A stretch of DNA of 64,000 bases from Rhizobiaceae bacterium (GTDB taxonomy: Bacteria > Pseudomonadota > Alphaproteobacteria > Rhizobiales > Rhizobiaceae), in assembly GCA_905339215.1 (NCBI GenBank), contig CAJPFN010000067.1:1-64000 (forward strand). The letters are read 5' to 3'. The first letter of the stretch is position 1. Each line of letters begins with the position of its first letter. A program made the translations under genes and the position numbers. The notes beneath the pieces were generated by a model that worked only from the letters and a program-made list of their open reading frames with translations, was not told the origin of the DNA and searched no databases. Positions 12,587 to 22,916 of the stretch are shown piece by piece.

Positions 12587-13885
12587 CTAGTCTTGAAACG
12601 GATCGGTCACAAGTATCGTGTCATCCCGCTCCGGGCTCGTCGAGAGCAGCGCCACCGGCGCGCCGATAAGCTCTTCTATGTACCGTACATACTTCACCGC
12701 CTGCGCCGGCAAGTCGTTCCAGCTGCGGGCGCCCTTCGTCGTTCCCGACCAGCCTTCGAGCGTCTCGTAGACCGGCTGGACCCGCGCCTGCGCGCCCTGG
12801 CTCGCCGGCAGGTAGTCGATCAGTTCGCCGTCGAGCCGGTATCCCGTGCAGACCTGGATCTCTTCGAGCCCGTCGAGCACGTCGAGTTTCGTCAGCGCGA
12901 TGCCGTTTATGCCGTTCAGGGCCACCGCCTGCCGGACCAGCACCGCGTCGAACCACCCGCAGCGCCGTTTACGCCCTGTAACTGTGCCGAATTCATGACC
13001 ACGGGTACCGAGGAACTCGCCGACCGCGTTGTCCTGCTCGCTGGGGAACGGTCCCTCGCCGACGCGGGTCGTATAGGCTTTCGTGATGCCAAGCACGTAG
13101 CCGATGGTGCCGGGACCGACGCCCGAGCCGGCCGCCGCCTGGCCGGCCACCGTGTTCGACGAGGTGACGAACGGATAGGTACCGTGGTCGATGTCGAGCA
13201 GCGTTCCCTGGGCGCCCTCGAAGAGGATGCGCGCGCCGCGACGCCGCTTTTCGTCGAGCACCTTCCAGGTCCTGTCCATGAACGGAAGAATGTCGGCAGC
13301 GACCGAGGTCAGCTCCGCCAGGATCGCCTCATGCGTGCTCTCCGGATGGCCGAGACCGCGGCGCAGCGCGTTGTGGTGGGTGAGCAGCCGGTCGACCTTG
13401 GCCGGCAGCGTCTCCAGATTGGCGAGATCCATGACGCGGATGGCGCGCCGGCCGACCTTGTCCTCGTAGGCCGGGCCGATGCCGCGCCGCGTCGTGCCGA
13501 TCTTGGTGCCGGCATTGCTGGCGGCGTCCTCGCGGAAACCGTCGAGTTCGCGGTGCAGCGAGAGAATCAGCGAGGTGTTCTCGGCGATCTTCAGCGTCTC
13601 GGGCGTCACCTCGACGCCCTGGGCCCTGAGCTTCGTCATCTCGGCGACGAAGGCATGGGGTTCGAAAACGACGCCGTTGCCGATGACCGACAGCTTGCCC
13701 GGCCGCACGACGCCGGACGGCAGCAGCGACAGCTTGTAGACCTTGCCGTCGACCACCAGCGTGTGCCCGGCATTGTGGCCGCCCTGGAACCGGACGACGA
13801 CATCGGCCCGCTCCGACAGCCAGTCGACGATCTTGCCCTTGCCTTCGTCGCCCCACTGCGACCCGACCACCACGACATTGGCCAT
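12587..13885 (-). CDS. purA: adenylosuccinate synthetase PurA
   Basis: Joins IMP and aspartate, using GTP, to make adenylosuccinate, the first committed step to AMP. The 432-residue product has the N-terminal GTP loop GDEGKGK (12-18), the catalytic N-terminal aspartate in that loop, the [20 protein letters not shown] signature and the [12 protein letters not shown] block. The start at 13885 gives [18 protein letters not shown], the standard N-terminus, with GGGA 8 bases upstream. The next gene on the strand is the anchored protein at 10837-12522. Length and motifs are complete. Confidence 0.97.
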   Translation of the reverse strand: MANVVVVGSQWGDEGKGKIVDWLSERADVVVRFQGGHNAGHTLVVDGKVYKLSLLPSGVVRPGKLSVIGNGVVFEPHAFVAEMTKLRAQGVEVTPETLKIAENTSLILSLHRELDGFREDAASNAGTKIGTTRRGIGPAYEDKVGRRAIRVMDLANLETLPAKVDRLLTHHNALRRGLGHPESTHEAILAELTSVAADILPFMDRTWKVLDEKRRRGARILFEGAQGTLLDIDHGTYPFVTSSNTVAGQAAAGSGVGPGTIGYVLGITKAYTTRVGEGPFPSEQDNAVGEFLGTRGHEFGTVTGRKRRCGWFDAVLVRQAVALNGINGIALTKLDVLDGLEEIQVCTGYRLDGELIDYLPASQGAQARVQPVYETLEGWSGTTKGARSWNDLPAQAVKYVRYIEELIGAPVALLSTSPERDDTILVTDPFQD

Positions 13886-14075
13886 CTGCAATTTCCCTTT
13901 CGCGCGCGACGGCCGGCCGGCCGCCGCAAAGACAGGCCTCTATAGCGTCAAGGATTCGGCAGCGCGACACTTGTTTGCCGGCAGCCGGGCTTCGAGGCCC
14001 AACATTTTGTCGCTGGACCAGGGTTTACCCGCCCGGCGAACGGCCCTAGTTCGGATTGCCGGACGGAAAGCCTGA

Positions 14076-14966
14076 ATGAGAGACCGCACTGCCTACATCC
14101 TGCTCCTATTGACCACCTTGTTCTGGGGCGGCAACGCGATCGCGGGCAAACTGGCGGTTGGACATGTCTCACCGATGCTGCTGACCACGGCGCGGTGGTC
14201 GATCGCCTGCCTCGTCCTCACAGCGATCGGGTGGCGGCGCCTGAAGGTGGACTGGCCGGTCCTTCGCAAGAGGCTGGTATTCCTAACGGTCCTCAGCACC
14301 GCCGGCTTCGCCGTCTTCAACATCGCCCTCTACAGCGCGCTGCTGTTCACGTCGGCGATCAACGTCAGCATCGAGCAGGCCGGCATGCCGATGCTGATCT
14401 TCGTCGCCAACTTCATCCTCTTCCGCCTGCGTGTCGCCTGGGCGCAGATCGTCGGCTTCGTCGTCTCGCTGGCCGGCGTGGCCCTCACCGCCGCCCATGG
14501 CGAGCCGGCCCGCCTGCTCGATCTCGACGTCAATTTCGGCGACGCGCTGATGCTGATCGCGCTGGTAGTCTATGCCGGTTACACGGTCGCGCTGCGTTTT
14601 CGCCCGGCTGTCCACTGGCAGAGCCTTATGATCGTGATGTGCGGCGCAGCCGCGATCAGCTCGATGCCCTTCGCGGTCGCAGAGTACGTCCATGGATCCG
14701 CGATCGTTCCAGACGCACAAGGGTGGGCCGTGATCGGCTACACGGCCCTCTTCCCCTCGATCCTGGCTCAGGTCTTCTACATCCGCGGCGTCGAACTCAT
14801 CGGCGCCAACCGCGCCGGACTGTTCATCAACCTCGTGCCGATCTTCGGAACGCTCCTGGCGATCGCCCTGCTCGGCGAGACATTCTACCTCTACCACGCC
14901 GTGGCGATGGCGATGGTGCTCGGCGGCATCGCCGTCGCCGAGATGGGCGGACGCAAGGCGGCGTAG
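14076..14966 (+). CDS. EamA/RhaT-type drug/metabolite transporter (DMT superfamily)
   Basis: Inner-membrane exporter of 296 residues with ten hydrophobic segments arranged as two EamA repeats. The first begins LLLLTTLFWGGNAIAGKL; the second repeat starts near residue 150 and ends with the typical FINLVPIFGTLLAIALLGETFYLYHA region. Substrates of this family (amino acids, nucleotides, drugs) cannot be inferred. It is divergent from purA and its stop is only 31 bases from the serA stop, so those two genes converge. Confidence 0.88.
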   Translation: MRDRTAYILLLLTTLFWGGNAIAGKLAVGHVSPMLLTTARWSIACLVLTAIGWRRLKVDWPVLRKRLVFLTVLSTAGFAVFNIALYSALLFTSAINVSIEQAGMPMLIFVANFILFRLRVAWAQIVGFVVSLAGVALTAAHGEPARLLDLDVNFGDALMLIALVVYAGYTVALRFRPAVHWQSLMIVMCGAAAISSMPFAVAEYVHGSAIVPDAQGWAVIGYTALFPSILAQVFYIRGVELIGANRAGLFINLVPIFGTLLAIALLGETFYLYHAVAMAMVLGGIAVAEMGGRKAA

Positions 14967-14997
14967 CAGATCCGCAGACGCTCCGCCGCCCCCGCCT

Positions 14998-16593
14998 TCA
15001 GCCTGCCACGTCGAAGACCAGGGGCTTGGCCGAGACGATCTTCGGATTGGCGCGCAGCTCGGCGAGCACCTTTTCCGGGAACGGCGCGTCGAGATAGAGC
15101 AGCGCGATCGCGTCGCCGCCCGGCCGGTCGCGGCCGAGCTGGAAGTTGGCGATGTTGACGCCGTTCTGCCCGCAGATCGTGCCGAGCAGGCCGATGATGC
15201 CGGGCGCGTCCGGATTGGTCGTATAGAGCATGTGCTGGCCGACCTCGGCATCGAGGTTGATGCCCTTGATCTGGATGAAGCGCGGCTTGTGGTCGGAGAA
15301 GCAGGTCCCCGCGATCGAGCGGGTCATGTGTTCGGTCTTGACGGTAAGCTTGATGTAACCGTCGAACACACCCGACTTGTCGCGCTTGACCTCGGCGACG
15401 ATGATGCCGCGCTCCTTCACCATGATCGGCGCCGAGACCATGTTGACGTCGGCGACCTGGGGGCGGATCAGGCCGGCGAGCGCGGCACTGATCAGGGCAC
15501 GCGTATTCATCGCCGCGGTCGAGCCGTCGAACAGGATCTCGACCTCCTTGATCGGGTCCTCGGTGACCTGGCCGACGAAGGCGCCGAGCACCTCGGCGAG
15601 CTTGACGAAGGGCTTCAGCCGCGGCGCTTCCTCGGCGGTGATGGAGGGCATGTTGATGGCGTTGGAGACCGCCCCCTTGATCAGGTAGTCGGCCATCTGC
15701 TCGGCGATCTGCAGGGCGACGTTCTCCTGCGCCTCGGTCGTCGAGGCGCCGAGATGCGGCGTGCACACGACGTTCTCCATGCCGAACAGCGCGTTCTCGG
15801 TCGCCGGCTCGACCTCGAACACGTCGATGCCGGCACCGCCGACCTTGCCGCTCTTCAGCGCGGCGACGAGATCGGCTTCGACGACCAGCCCGCCGCGGGC
15901 GCAGTTGATGATGCGCACCCCGTCTTTCATCCTTTCGATCGCGGCGGCGTCGATGATGTTGCGGGTCCGCTCGGTGAGCGGCGTGTGCAGCGTGATGAAG
16001 TCGGCGCGATGGAAGAGTTCGTCGAGTTCGACCTTCTCGACGCCGAGTTCCTCGGCGCGGTCTTCGGACAGGAACGGGTCGTACGCGACGACGTGCATCT
16101 TCAGCCCGACGCCGCGCGTCGCCACGATCGAGCCGATGTTGCCGCAGCCGATGACGCCCAGCGTCTTGCCGGTGATCTCGACGCCCATGAAGCGGTTCTT
16201 TTCCCACTTGCCGGCATGCGTCGAGGCGTTCGCCTCGGGGATCTGCCGCGCCAGCGCGAACATCAGCGCGATCGCATGCTCGGCGGTGGTGATCGAATTG
16301 CCGAACGGCGTGTTCATGACGATGATGCCGCGGCGCGAGGCGGCCGGGATGTCGACGTTGTCGACGCCGATGCCGGCGCGGCCGATCACCTTGAGGTTGG
16401 TCGCGGCGGCGATCAGCTTTTCGGTGACCTTGGTCGCCGAGCGGATGGCGAGGCCGTCGTAGCGGCCGATGACCTCGAGCAGCTTTTCCTTGTCCTTGCC
16501 GAGATCGGGCAGGTAGTCGACCTCGACGCCGCGATCCTTGAAGATCTGCACGGCGGTGGGGGAGAGCTTGTCGGAAACGAGAACGCGGGGCAT
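14998..16593 (-). CDS. serA: D-3-phosphoglycerate dehydrogenase SerA (long form with ACT domain)
   Basis: Oxidises 3-phosphoglycerate to 3-phosphohydroxypyruvate with NAD, the first step of serine synthesis. The 531-residue product has the substrate-binding and Rossmann domains (VIGCGNIGSIVATRG nucleotide loop; D-isomer dehydrogenase signatures NCARGGLVVEADLVAAL and TPHLGASTTEAQ), then an intervening ASB domain (about 320-450), and a C-terminal ACT domain, the usual serine feedback site. The ATG at 16593 gives MPRVLVSDKLSPTAVQIF; upstream in-frame codons run into the inverted repeat and are not coding. serC lies upstream on the same strand, so the pair probably forms one serine operon. Confidence 0.96.
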   Translation of the reverse strand: MPRVLVSDKLSPTAVQIFKDRGVEVDYLPDLGKDKEKLLEVIGRYDGLAIRSATKVTEKLIAAATNLKVIGRAGIGVDNVDIPAASRRGIIVMNTPFGNSITTAEHAIALMFALARQIPEANASTHAGKWEKNRFMGVEITGKTLGVIGCGNIGSIVATRGVGLKMHVVAYDPFLSEDRAEELGVEKVELDELFHRADFITLHTPLTERTRNIIDAAAIERMKDGVRIINCARGGLVVEADLVAALKSGKVGGAGIDVFEVEPATENALFGMENVVCTPHLGASTTEAQENVALQIAEQMADYLIKGAVSNAINMPSITAEEAPRLKPFVKLAEVLGAFVGQVTEDPIKEVEILFDGSTAAMNTRALISAALAGLIRPQVADVNMVSAPIMVKERGIIVAEVKRDKSGVFDGYIKLTVKTEHMTRSIAGTCFSDHKPRFIQIKGINLDAEVGQHMLYTTNPDAPGIIGLLGTICGQNGVNIANFQLGRDRPGGDAIALLYLDAPFPEKVLAELRANPKIVSAKPLVFDVAG

Positions 16594-16617
16594 GGGTGGC
16601 TCCTTTGCGATTAGCGT

Positions 16618-16772
16618 CCCTCCCCCTCGAGGGGAGGGTGGTCGCGAAGCGACCGGGTGGGGTCGTTGAGACCGATTGCGGCCTTTTGAATTCGGTGGGT
16701 TGTCGGGTTGAGCCGGTGGAGGCAACCCCACCCGGCTCACTTCGTTCGCCACCCTCCCTTCGAGGGGGAGGG
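16618..16772. repeat. 155-base inverted-repeat element between serC and serA
   Basis: The left arm (16618-16662) and right arm (16726-16772) are near-perfect inverted copies of about 45 bases, beginning with CCCTCCCCCTCGA and containing GGAGGGTGG and CCGGGTGGGG. The 63-base centre is not repeated. This is the form of the intergenic palindromic repeats common in rhizobial genomes; related degenerate copies lie at 51990-52043 and 61361-61421. Because serC and serA are co-oriented it would be transcribed and fold into a long hairpin. Confidence 0.85.
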
Positions 16773-16780
16773 AAAGGGCA

Positions 16781-17959
16781 TCATGCCGCGGCCTTGAGCG
16801 TCGCCTTCTGCTGGGCGAAGGCCCAGTCGAGCCAGGGCAGTAGCGCCTCGAGATCGGACGTCTCGACGGTGGCGCCGCACCAGATCCTGAGACCCGGAGG
16901 CGCGTCGCGATAGGCACCGATGTCGTAGGCGACGCCTTCCTTCTCCAGCGCCGAAACGAAGCCCTTGGCGAAGGCCGCCTGGCCGTCCTTGTCGAGCGCG
17001 GTCACGTCCGGATCGACTATGGTGAGGCAGACCGACGTGTTGGAGCGCGTCGCGGGATCGACGGCGAGATTGGCGAGCCAGCCGCTCTTGGCCGTGAAGC
17101 GATCAAGCACGGCGAAGTTGGCGTCGGCGCGGTCGACGAGTGCATCGAGTCCGCCGATCGCCTTCGCCCATTTCAGCGCGTCGAGATAGTCCTCGACACA
17201 GAGCATCGACGGCGTGTTGATTGTCTCGCCCTTGAAGATGCCCTCGATCAGCTTGCCGCCCGAGGTGAGGCGGAAGATCTTCGGCAGCGGCCAGGCCGGC
17301 TTGTAGCTCTCCAGCCGGGCGACGGCGCGCGGCGAGAGGATCAGCATCCCGTGCGCGCCCTCGCCGCCGAGCGCCTTCTGCCAGGAGAACGTCACGACAT
17401 CGAGCTTGGCGAAGTCGAGTCTCTGCGCGAAGGCGGCGCTCGTGGCGTCGCAGATGGTCAGGCCCTTGCGGTCCGCGGGAATGAAGTCGCCGCTCGGCAC
17501 GCGCACGCCCGACGTGGTGCCATTCCAGGTGAAGACCACGTCGCGATCGAAGTCGATCTTGGTCAGGTCCGGCAGCTTGCCGTAGCCGGCCTCGATCGTG
17601 CGCACGTCGGCGAGTTTCAACTGCTTCACCACGTCGGTGACCCAGCCCGAGCCGAAGCTCTCCCAGGCGACCATGTCGACGCCGCGCTCGCCGAGCAGCG
17701 ACCACAGCGCCATCTCGACGGCGCCGGTGTCGGAGGCCGGCACGATACCGATCCGGTAGTCGGCCGGCACTTCGAGCACCTCGCGCGTCAGCGCGATGGC
17801 CTGCTCGAGCTTCGTCTTGCCGATCTTGGCGCGGTGCGAGCGGCCGAGCGGCGCGTCGGCGAGGCACTCGGGCGTCCAGCCGGGACGCTTCGCACAGGGA
17901 CCTGAGGAGAAATTGGGATTTGCCGGACGCAAGTCCGGCTTTGCGACGGTCGTCGTCAT
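16781..17959 (-). CDS. serC: phosphoserine aminotransferase SerC
   Basis: PLP enzyme that transaminates 3-phosphohydroxypyruvate to phosphoserine, the second step of serine synthesis. It has 392 residues of the alphaproteobacterial class. The N-terminal [17 protein letters not shown] block is diagnostic, and the PLP lysine is K195 in [15 protein letters not shown]. The start at 17959 is preceded by a hairpin leader holding the ribosome site (separate entry). serA follows 187 bases downstream across an inverted repeat. The gene is complete. Confidence 0.95.
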   Translation of the reverse strand: MTTTVAKPDLRPANPNFSSGPCAKRPGWTPECLADAPLGRSHRAKIGKTKLEQAIALTREVLEVPADYRIGIVPASDTGAVEMALWSLLGERGVDMVAWESFGSGWVTDVVKQLKLADVRTIEAGYGKLPDLTKIDFDRDVVFTWNGTTSGVRVPSGDFIPADRKGLTICDATSAAFAQRLDFAKLDVVTFSWQKALGGEGAHGMLILSPRAVARLESYKPAWPLPKIFRLTSGGKLIEGIFKGETINTPSMLCVEDYLDALKWAKAIGGLDALVDRADANFAVLDRFTAKSGWLANLAVDPATRSNTSVCLTIVDPDVTALDKDGQAAFAKGFVSALEKEGVAYDIGAYRDAPPGLRIWCGATVETSDLEALLPWLDWAFAQQKATLKAAA

Positions 17960-18003
17960 CGTGGTCTATCCTTCCAGATAGCTAGCCCCTCGTTGGGGAG
18001 GGG
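17960..18003 (-). ncRNA. serC leader RNA (two tandem hairpins before serC)
   Basis: On the RNA strand the first stem pairs CCCCUC with GAGGGG around CCCAAC (17986-18003); the second pairs CUAUC with GAUAG (17966-17981) with UGGAAG as its loop, so the GGAAGG ribosome site is inside the second hairpin, 10 bases before the AUG. Position and the two-hairpin layout match the serC RNA motif reported ahead of serC in alphaproteobacteria. The ligand or factor is unknown. Sequestration of the ribosome site suggests translational control. Confidence 0.75.
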
Positions 18004-18103
18004 TGGCCCACGGCGGCGAATACGGGTTCGCTCGGCTGTCGTCAAGGGGAAAGTTTTCGTCGGTTGCAGGACACTTCCGCACATCTCGGCGATGCGCAAA
18101 CGA

Positions 18104-18127
18104 CAAAAGCGGCCCTGCGGCCGCCTT
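18104..18127 (-). terminator. intrinsic terminator of the 18152-19033 outer-membrane gene
   Basis: Read on the minus strand GCGGCC, a GCAG loop, GGCCGC, then TTTTGTCG, about 28 bases after the stop codon. It also separates this gene from the serC leader. Confidence 0.75.
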
Positions 18128-18151
18128 TACCGAAGGATTGCGGAGCGAGAA

Positions 18152-19033
18152 CTACCAGAGGTCGTAGCGGAAGCCGACCTTGACCTGATGGTAGCCGAGG
18201 CCCTTGCGGATTTCGGGCGTTGCGAGGACCGGGTTGAAGGTCACGTAGCTGGCGTCCGGAATGGCCAGGTACTCGTAGCCCAGATCGACCGAGGCGTTCT
18301 TGTTCATCCGGTAGGAAAGTCCGGCGGCGAGCGAATAGACAAGCTTGACCTGGCTCTCCGACGTCACCGTGCCCTGGTAGAACGAGTCGTCGAAGCAATC
18401 GAAGTTGATGGTCGTGGTGTTGCCGCCGCCGACCGTCGTCGTTGTCTCGTCAAGGCAGTCGCGCGCGCCTTCGGCCAGCCTGTACTTATTGTAGGCGAGG
18501 CCGAGGCCGCCGCCGACGTATGGCGTGATGCCGACATAGGTGCCAAGGTCGATGTAGGCATTGGCCATCAGGTCGTAGGCCTTGTTGTTGCCCGTATCCA
18601 TGCCCTCGCAGGGCCGCGTCGAGGCGCCGGTGACCTGGCTCGTGATGGTGCCGGTCGCATTGTCGACCACGGTGGTGGTCTGCGTGCCGTTGCAGGTGGT
18701 GGTGTAGGCGTTGTTGAACTTGCTGGTCGGCAGAAGACCGATGTTCAGCTCGCCGCGGAAATAGTCGTTGAAATGATAGCCCATGCCGACGCTGCCGGAG
18801 AACGGCTGGTACTCGTCGGTCAGGCCGGCCGGCGTGACGTCGATCTTGTAGGGCTTGTTGAAGGCGTAGCCGATGTCGCCTCTCAGATACCATCCGGATC
18901 CCACCTCGACCGGCACGTATTCGGCGGCCTCTTCGACGAAGATCGGCGGATCGTAGTCGGCGGCGAGAACGGGGACCGTGGGCAGCAGCAGGGCCGCCGC
19001 TGCGGAGACGATGACGAACGACTTGAGGCTCAT
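18152..19033 (-). CDS. outer-membrane beta-barrel protein (Omp25/porin-family type)
   Basis: A 293-residue outer-membrane protein. A signal peptide (SLKSFVIVSAAAALLLPT, cleavage after VLAA) is followed by DYDPPIFVEEAAEYVP and alternating-hydrophobicity strands such as GWYLRGDIGYAFNK and VKLVYSLAAGLSYRMN. The C-terminus VGFRYDLW ends in an aromatic residue as expected for the barrel-insertion signal. Four cysteines lie in a Thr-rich loop region. The ATG at 19033 begins the signal peptide. A TTAA-N7-TTAA box lies 78 bases upstream. It is paralogous in plan to the next gene (19239-20075). The precise role is unknown; heme or small-solute porin roles are possible. Confidence 0.85.
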   Translation of the reverse strand: MSLKSFVIVSAAAALLLPTVPVLAADYDPPIFVEEAAEYVPVEVGSGWYLRGDIGYAFNKPYKIDVTPAGLTDEYQPFSGSVGMGYHFNDYFRGELNIGLLPTSKFNNAYTTTCNGTQTTTVVDNATGTITSQVTGASTRPCEGMDTGNNKAYDLMANAYIDLGTYVGITPYVGGGLGLAYNKYRLAEGARDCLDETTTTVGGGNTTTINFDCFDDSFYQGTVTSESQVKLVYSLAAGLSYRMNKNASVDLGYEYLAIPDASYVTFNPVLATPEIRKGLGYHQVKVGFRYDLW

Positions 19034-19110
19034 GGCCGCTACTCCCGATTCGCGTCCGCCGAATCCATGCCGGCAGTCGCGCTGATGGGAGTGAGTGTTA
19101 ACCATAGTGG

Positions 19111-19125
19111 TTAAGTGGCGGTTAA
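19111..19125. promoter_or_regulatory. CtrA-type box upstream of the outer-membrane gene 18152-19033
   Basis: TTAA, seven bases (GTGGCGG), TTAA. This is the CtrA consensus spacing, 78 bases upstream of the start codon. An adjacent palindrome, TTAACCA-TAG-TGGTTAA, overlaps it on one side. Confidence 0.5.
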
Positions 19126-19185
19126 GGATAACAGACGGTTAGCGAAAAGTCCGGATCCGCGGCGCCGGCATTGTCCGCAAATGCG

Positions 19186-19214
19186 AAGCCGCCCGGCCAG
19201 AGGCCGGGCGGCTT
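19186..19214 (-). terminator. hairpin after the outer-membrane gene 19239-20075
   Basis: A perfect 13-base-pair stem, AAGCCGCCCGGCC against GGCCGGGCGGCTT, with a three-base loop, 25 bases past the stop codon. The following T-run is weak (CGCATTTG), so termination may be partial. Confidence 0.65.
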
Positions 19215-19238
19215 GGATGCCGAAGACGGGCTGGCGCC

Positions 19239-20075
19239 TTACTTGTAGATCGGCGTCGGCGGGGGTTCGTAGGCGATCGGCTCCGGCTCATAGCATTCGC
19301 TGCGGCCGCTGAACTGGTAGCGCAGGCCGGCGCGACCTTCGTGGATTGAGATGCCGCGGTCGAAGCCGGGGCCGGCCACCGGAGCATATTCGAACTGCCG
19401 GCCGCCCGAGATCTTGGCGTAGCGGTAGCCGACGTCGAGCTTGAGCTTGTCGGTGAGGCAGTAGGAAGCACCCGCCATCAGCGCATAGGCGAAGCGCCAG
19501 CTCTTCACGCCGCGGTGTACGGTGGTCACCCCGCCGACGGTGTTGCGCAGATCGTCCCACTTCAGGTGGGCGCCGCCGATGGCAGCGCCGACATAGGGGG
19601 TTACGCCGTGATAGGTGCCGAGGTCGGCATAGGCGTTGGCCATCAAGAGCAGCGCGCTGTAGGACGATTCGTCGACGGACACGCAGGTCGGTTGACCGCA
19701 GGAGCCGGGCGTGCCGGTCGTCTGCCCGCTGAACTTCGACTTGAACATGTAGTCGAAGGTCAGGTCGGTGCGGAAGTACTTGCTGACCTGGTAGCCGACG
19801 CCGCCGCCGATGGAAAACGAGCTGCGCAGATTGCCGAAATCGAACTGGCCGGTGCCGGCCGGCGGGCCGTAGGTGATGTAGTCGCCCCTGTGGTAGCGCG
19901 ACGCGTGATAGTCGAGGTCGCCGCGGATGTACCAGCCGCCGTAGGACACCTCTTCGTAGACCGGCGGCGGCGTCGTCTCGATGACCGGCGGCTCGTACAG
20001 ATCGGCAGCAAACGCAGATCCCGCGGTGCTGGCGACCAATGCAGCGAGAAAGGCCTTACGGGCAAATCTGTACAT
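19239..20075 (-). CDS. outer-membrane beta-barrel protein, second copy type
   Basis: A 278-residue outer-membrane protein with signal peptide MYRFARKAFLAALVASTAGS (cleavage near AFAAD) and the opening DLYEPPVIETTPPPVYEE, parallel to the DYDPP..EEAAEY opening of the neighbouring gene. Barrel strands include GGWYIRGDLDYHASRYHRGD and LKLDVGYRYAKISGG; the tail after the last strand is proline-rich (EPIAYEPPPTPIYK), unlike a classical terminal aromatic strand, so the barrel probably ends at LRYQF. A cysteine pair lies in GSCGQPTC. A TTAA-N7-TTAA box is 80 bases upstream. The start at 20075 begins the signal peptide. Confidence 0.83.
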   Translation of the reverse strand: MYRFARKAFLAALVASTAGSAFAADLYEPPVIETTPPPVYEEVSYGGWYIRGDLDYHASRYHRGDYITYGPPAGTGQFDFGNLRSSFSIGGGVGYQVSKYFRTDLTFDYMFKSKFSGQTTGTPGSCGQPTCVSVDESSYSALLLMANAYADLGTYHGVTPYVGAAIGGAHLKWDDLRNTVGGVTTVHRGVKSWRFAYALMAGASYCLTDKLKLDVGYRYAKISGGRQFEYAPVAGPGFDRGISIHEGRAGLRYQFSGRSECYEPEPIAYEPPPTPIYK

Positions 20076-20154
20076 TGCTTCAACCCTTGCGATGTGCGGA
20101 CCCGTTTCGAATCCGACGACCATTGAACTCGTCGTGGATAATGAAACGCAAAGG

Positions 20155-20169
20155 TTAAAGGGCACTTAA
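20155..20169. promoter_or_regulatory. CtrA-type box upstream of the outer-membrane gene 19239-20075
   Basis: TTAA, seven bases (AGGGCAC), TTAA, followed by a further TTAA nine bases on. It is 80 bases upstream of the start codon, nearly the same distance as the box at the neighbouring outer-membrane gene. Confidence 0.5.
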
Positions 20170-20232
20170 CCCTGTTCCTTAACTACGATTCGAGATCACT
20201 TCCCTGGTGTGAGCCAATCGTCGGAACGCGAA

Positions 20233-20259
20233 AGCGCCGCCCACGGAGCGGACGGCGCT
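20233..20259 (-). terminator. probable terminator of glmM
   Basis: AGCGCCG and CGGCGCT arms, extended by CCC/GGA-type pairs, 41 bases after the glmM stop on its strand, followed by TTCGCGTT. The stem is good and the T-run weak. Confidence 0.5.
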
Positions 20260-20299
20260 CGCTGTTCCGGGAAATGATGGGAGCCGGAAATGGCTAAGG

Positions 20300-21652
<1,353 letters not shown>

Positions 21653-21793
21653 GCTGATACTTTTCCCCCAGCAGGATTCCGCCCGACGCACCTTTGCCAC
21701 ATTGGCAGGCGGCAGGAACATCACTTTGTGTGATATTTTGTCATCAATCCTTAGGAAACCGTTCCGTAGCCCGGCGATTCGCGGCGAAACGCC

Positions 21794-22894
21794 TCACTTC
21801 ATCGCCGCGATCCACTCGCGCAGCAGCGCTACCGCCGCCGGATCCGGCAGGTGCCGCCCGAGTTCGGGCATCATCACGCCCGGCTCGACGCTGTCCACCC
21901 GGTAGAGGAGGATCGAGCCGTCCGGGTCGCCCGGCGCGATGTCGAACAGGCGCCCGCCCGATCCCTTGCCGGCGGCGACAGGGCGTTTGTTGACGCCATA
22001 GCGCACCGGCTCGGTCTCGCCCCAGGTCAGGAACAGGCCGGAATTGCTTGCCGGCCCTTCGGCGCGGTGACAGTGGGCGCAGTTGACGTCCAGCCAGGCG
22101 CGGGCGCGGGCGTCGAGCGGCGCGGCGGCGTCGAGGAAGTCCGGCGCCGCCGGCGCGGCCGCGGCGGCCGGCGCCCCGGCCAGTATCCCCAGCGCCGCCC
22201 AGCGGTCGAGCTGGTTCGCGGGTTCGTCGGAATAGGCGAAGTCGCCGTTGAGATTTCGCGCCTTCGGCCCGATCGGCGAGATCGCGCCACCAAGGTCATG
22301 GCAGCCCTTGCACTGGTTCTTGTTGGGAATGGCGTAGGTGAAGGAAAGCGGCACGCCCTGCGCGTCGATCGTCGCGATATCGACCTTGGCGCCCGCGATC
22401 TTCAGCGTCGCCTCGGTTCGCTCGTCGTTCCAGACATAGGCCAGCGCATGCCAGCCGTCGTCGCGGTGGAGGAGAAGCCGCGTCTCGATGATGCGCAGGT
22501 TTTCGCCCGGGGCGCGGTAGTCGGCGGGGAAGGCGAAGGTCTTCACCAGGGCCGTGCCGACGGGGAAATCGAGCGTCTCGTTGGCGTCATAGGTCGCCTG
22601 CTTGCCCGGCGGGACGAAGACGAAGCGCATCTTTACCGCCCCGTCGGAATAGAGCGGCGTGTTGAGCCGGAACGGCACGACCCCGTCGGCCGGTCGATGC
22701 GCCGCCATGTCGGAAAAGAAGCCGTATGCCGAGAGTTCCCTCGGCGGCGTGTCGGAGAGGATCGCATCGAGCGAGACCGCCCCGGAGGCGCCGATCCCGG
22801 AGAGCGTCGCCGCGACGACGGCGGCGAACCCCGCCGCCACGCTCCAGACGATCCGCCCGAAGCGCCCGGCAACCGAAATGATATCCTCCGCCAT
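21794..22894 (-). CDS. SO2930-type diheme c-type cytochrome
   Basis: An exported, probably membrane-anchored cytochrome of 366 residues. An N-terminal hydrophobic segment (about 14-40) acts as signal or anchor, and two c-type heme sites follow: CKGCH (195-199) and CAHCH (272-276). Length, heme spacing and the LNTPLYSDGAVKMRFVFVPP region fit the diheme family that is paired with a parallel beta-helix protein (TIGR03806 with TIGR03805, as I recall the families). The beta-helix gene is directly upstream, 22 bases away. The start at 22894 has GAGG at good spacing; a GTG three codons earlier is less likely. It presumably moves electrons for an unknown periplasmic oxidation or reduction. Confidence 0.85.
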   Translation of the reverse strand: MAEDIISVAGRFGRIVWSVAAGFAAVVAATLSGIGASGAVSLDAILSDTPPRELSAYGFFSDMAAHRPADGVVPFRLNTPLYSDGAVKMRFVFVPPGKQATYDANETLDFPVGTALVKTFAFPADYRAPGENLRIIETRLLLHRDDGWHALAYVWNDERTEATLKIAGAKVDIATIDAQGVPLSFTYAIPNKNQCKGCHDLGGAISPIGPKARNLNGDFAYSDEPANQLDRWAALGILAGAPAAAAAPAAPDFLDAAAPLDARARAWLDVNCAHCHRAEGPASNSGLFLTWGETEPVRYGVNKRPVAAGKGSGGRLFDIAPGDPDGSILLYRVDSVEPGVMMPELGRHLPDPAAVALLREWIAAMK

Positions 22895-22916
22895 GCACGC
22901 CACCTCGGCGCCCCCC

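Noticed and set aside
16594-16917. N-terminal extension of SerA by about 108 residues
   Set aside because: The extension runs through the inverted repeat and into the end of serC and is low-complexity; the ATG at 16593 gives the standard SerA start and length.
17960-18020. A copy of the rhizobial palindromic repeat before serC
   Set aside because: It has CCCCTC/GAGGGG arms like the repeats, but the position, second hairpin and ribosome site in the loop fit a serC leader better.
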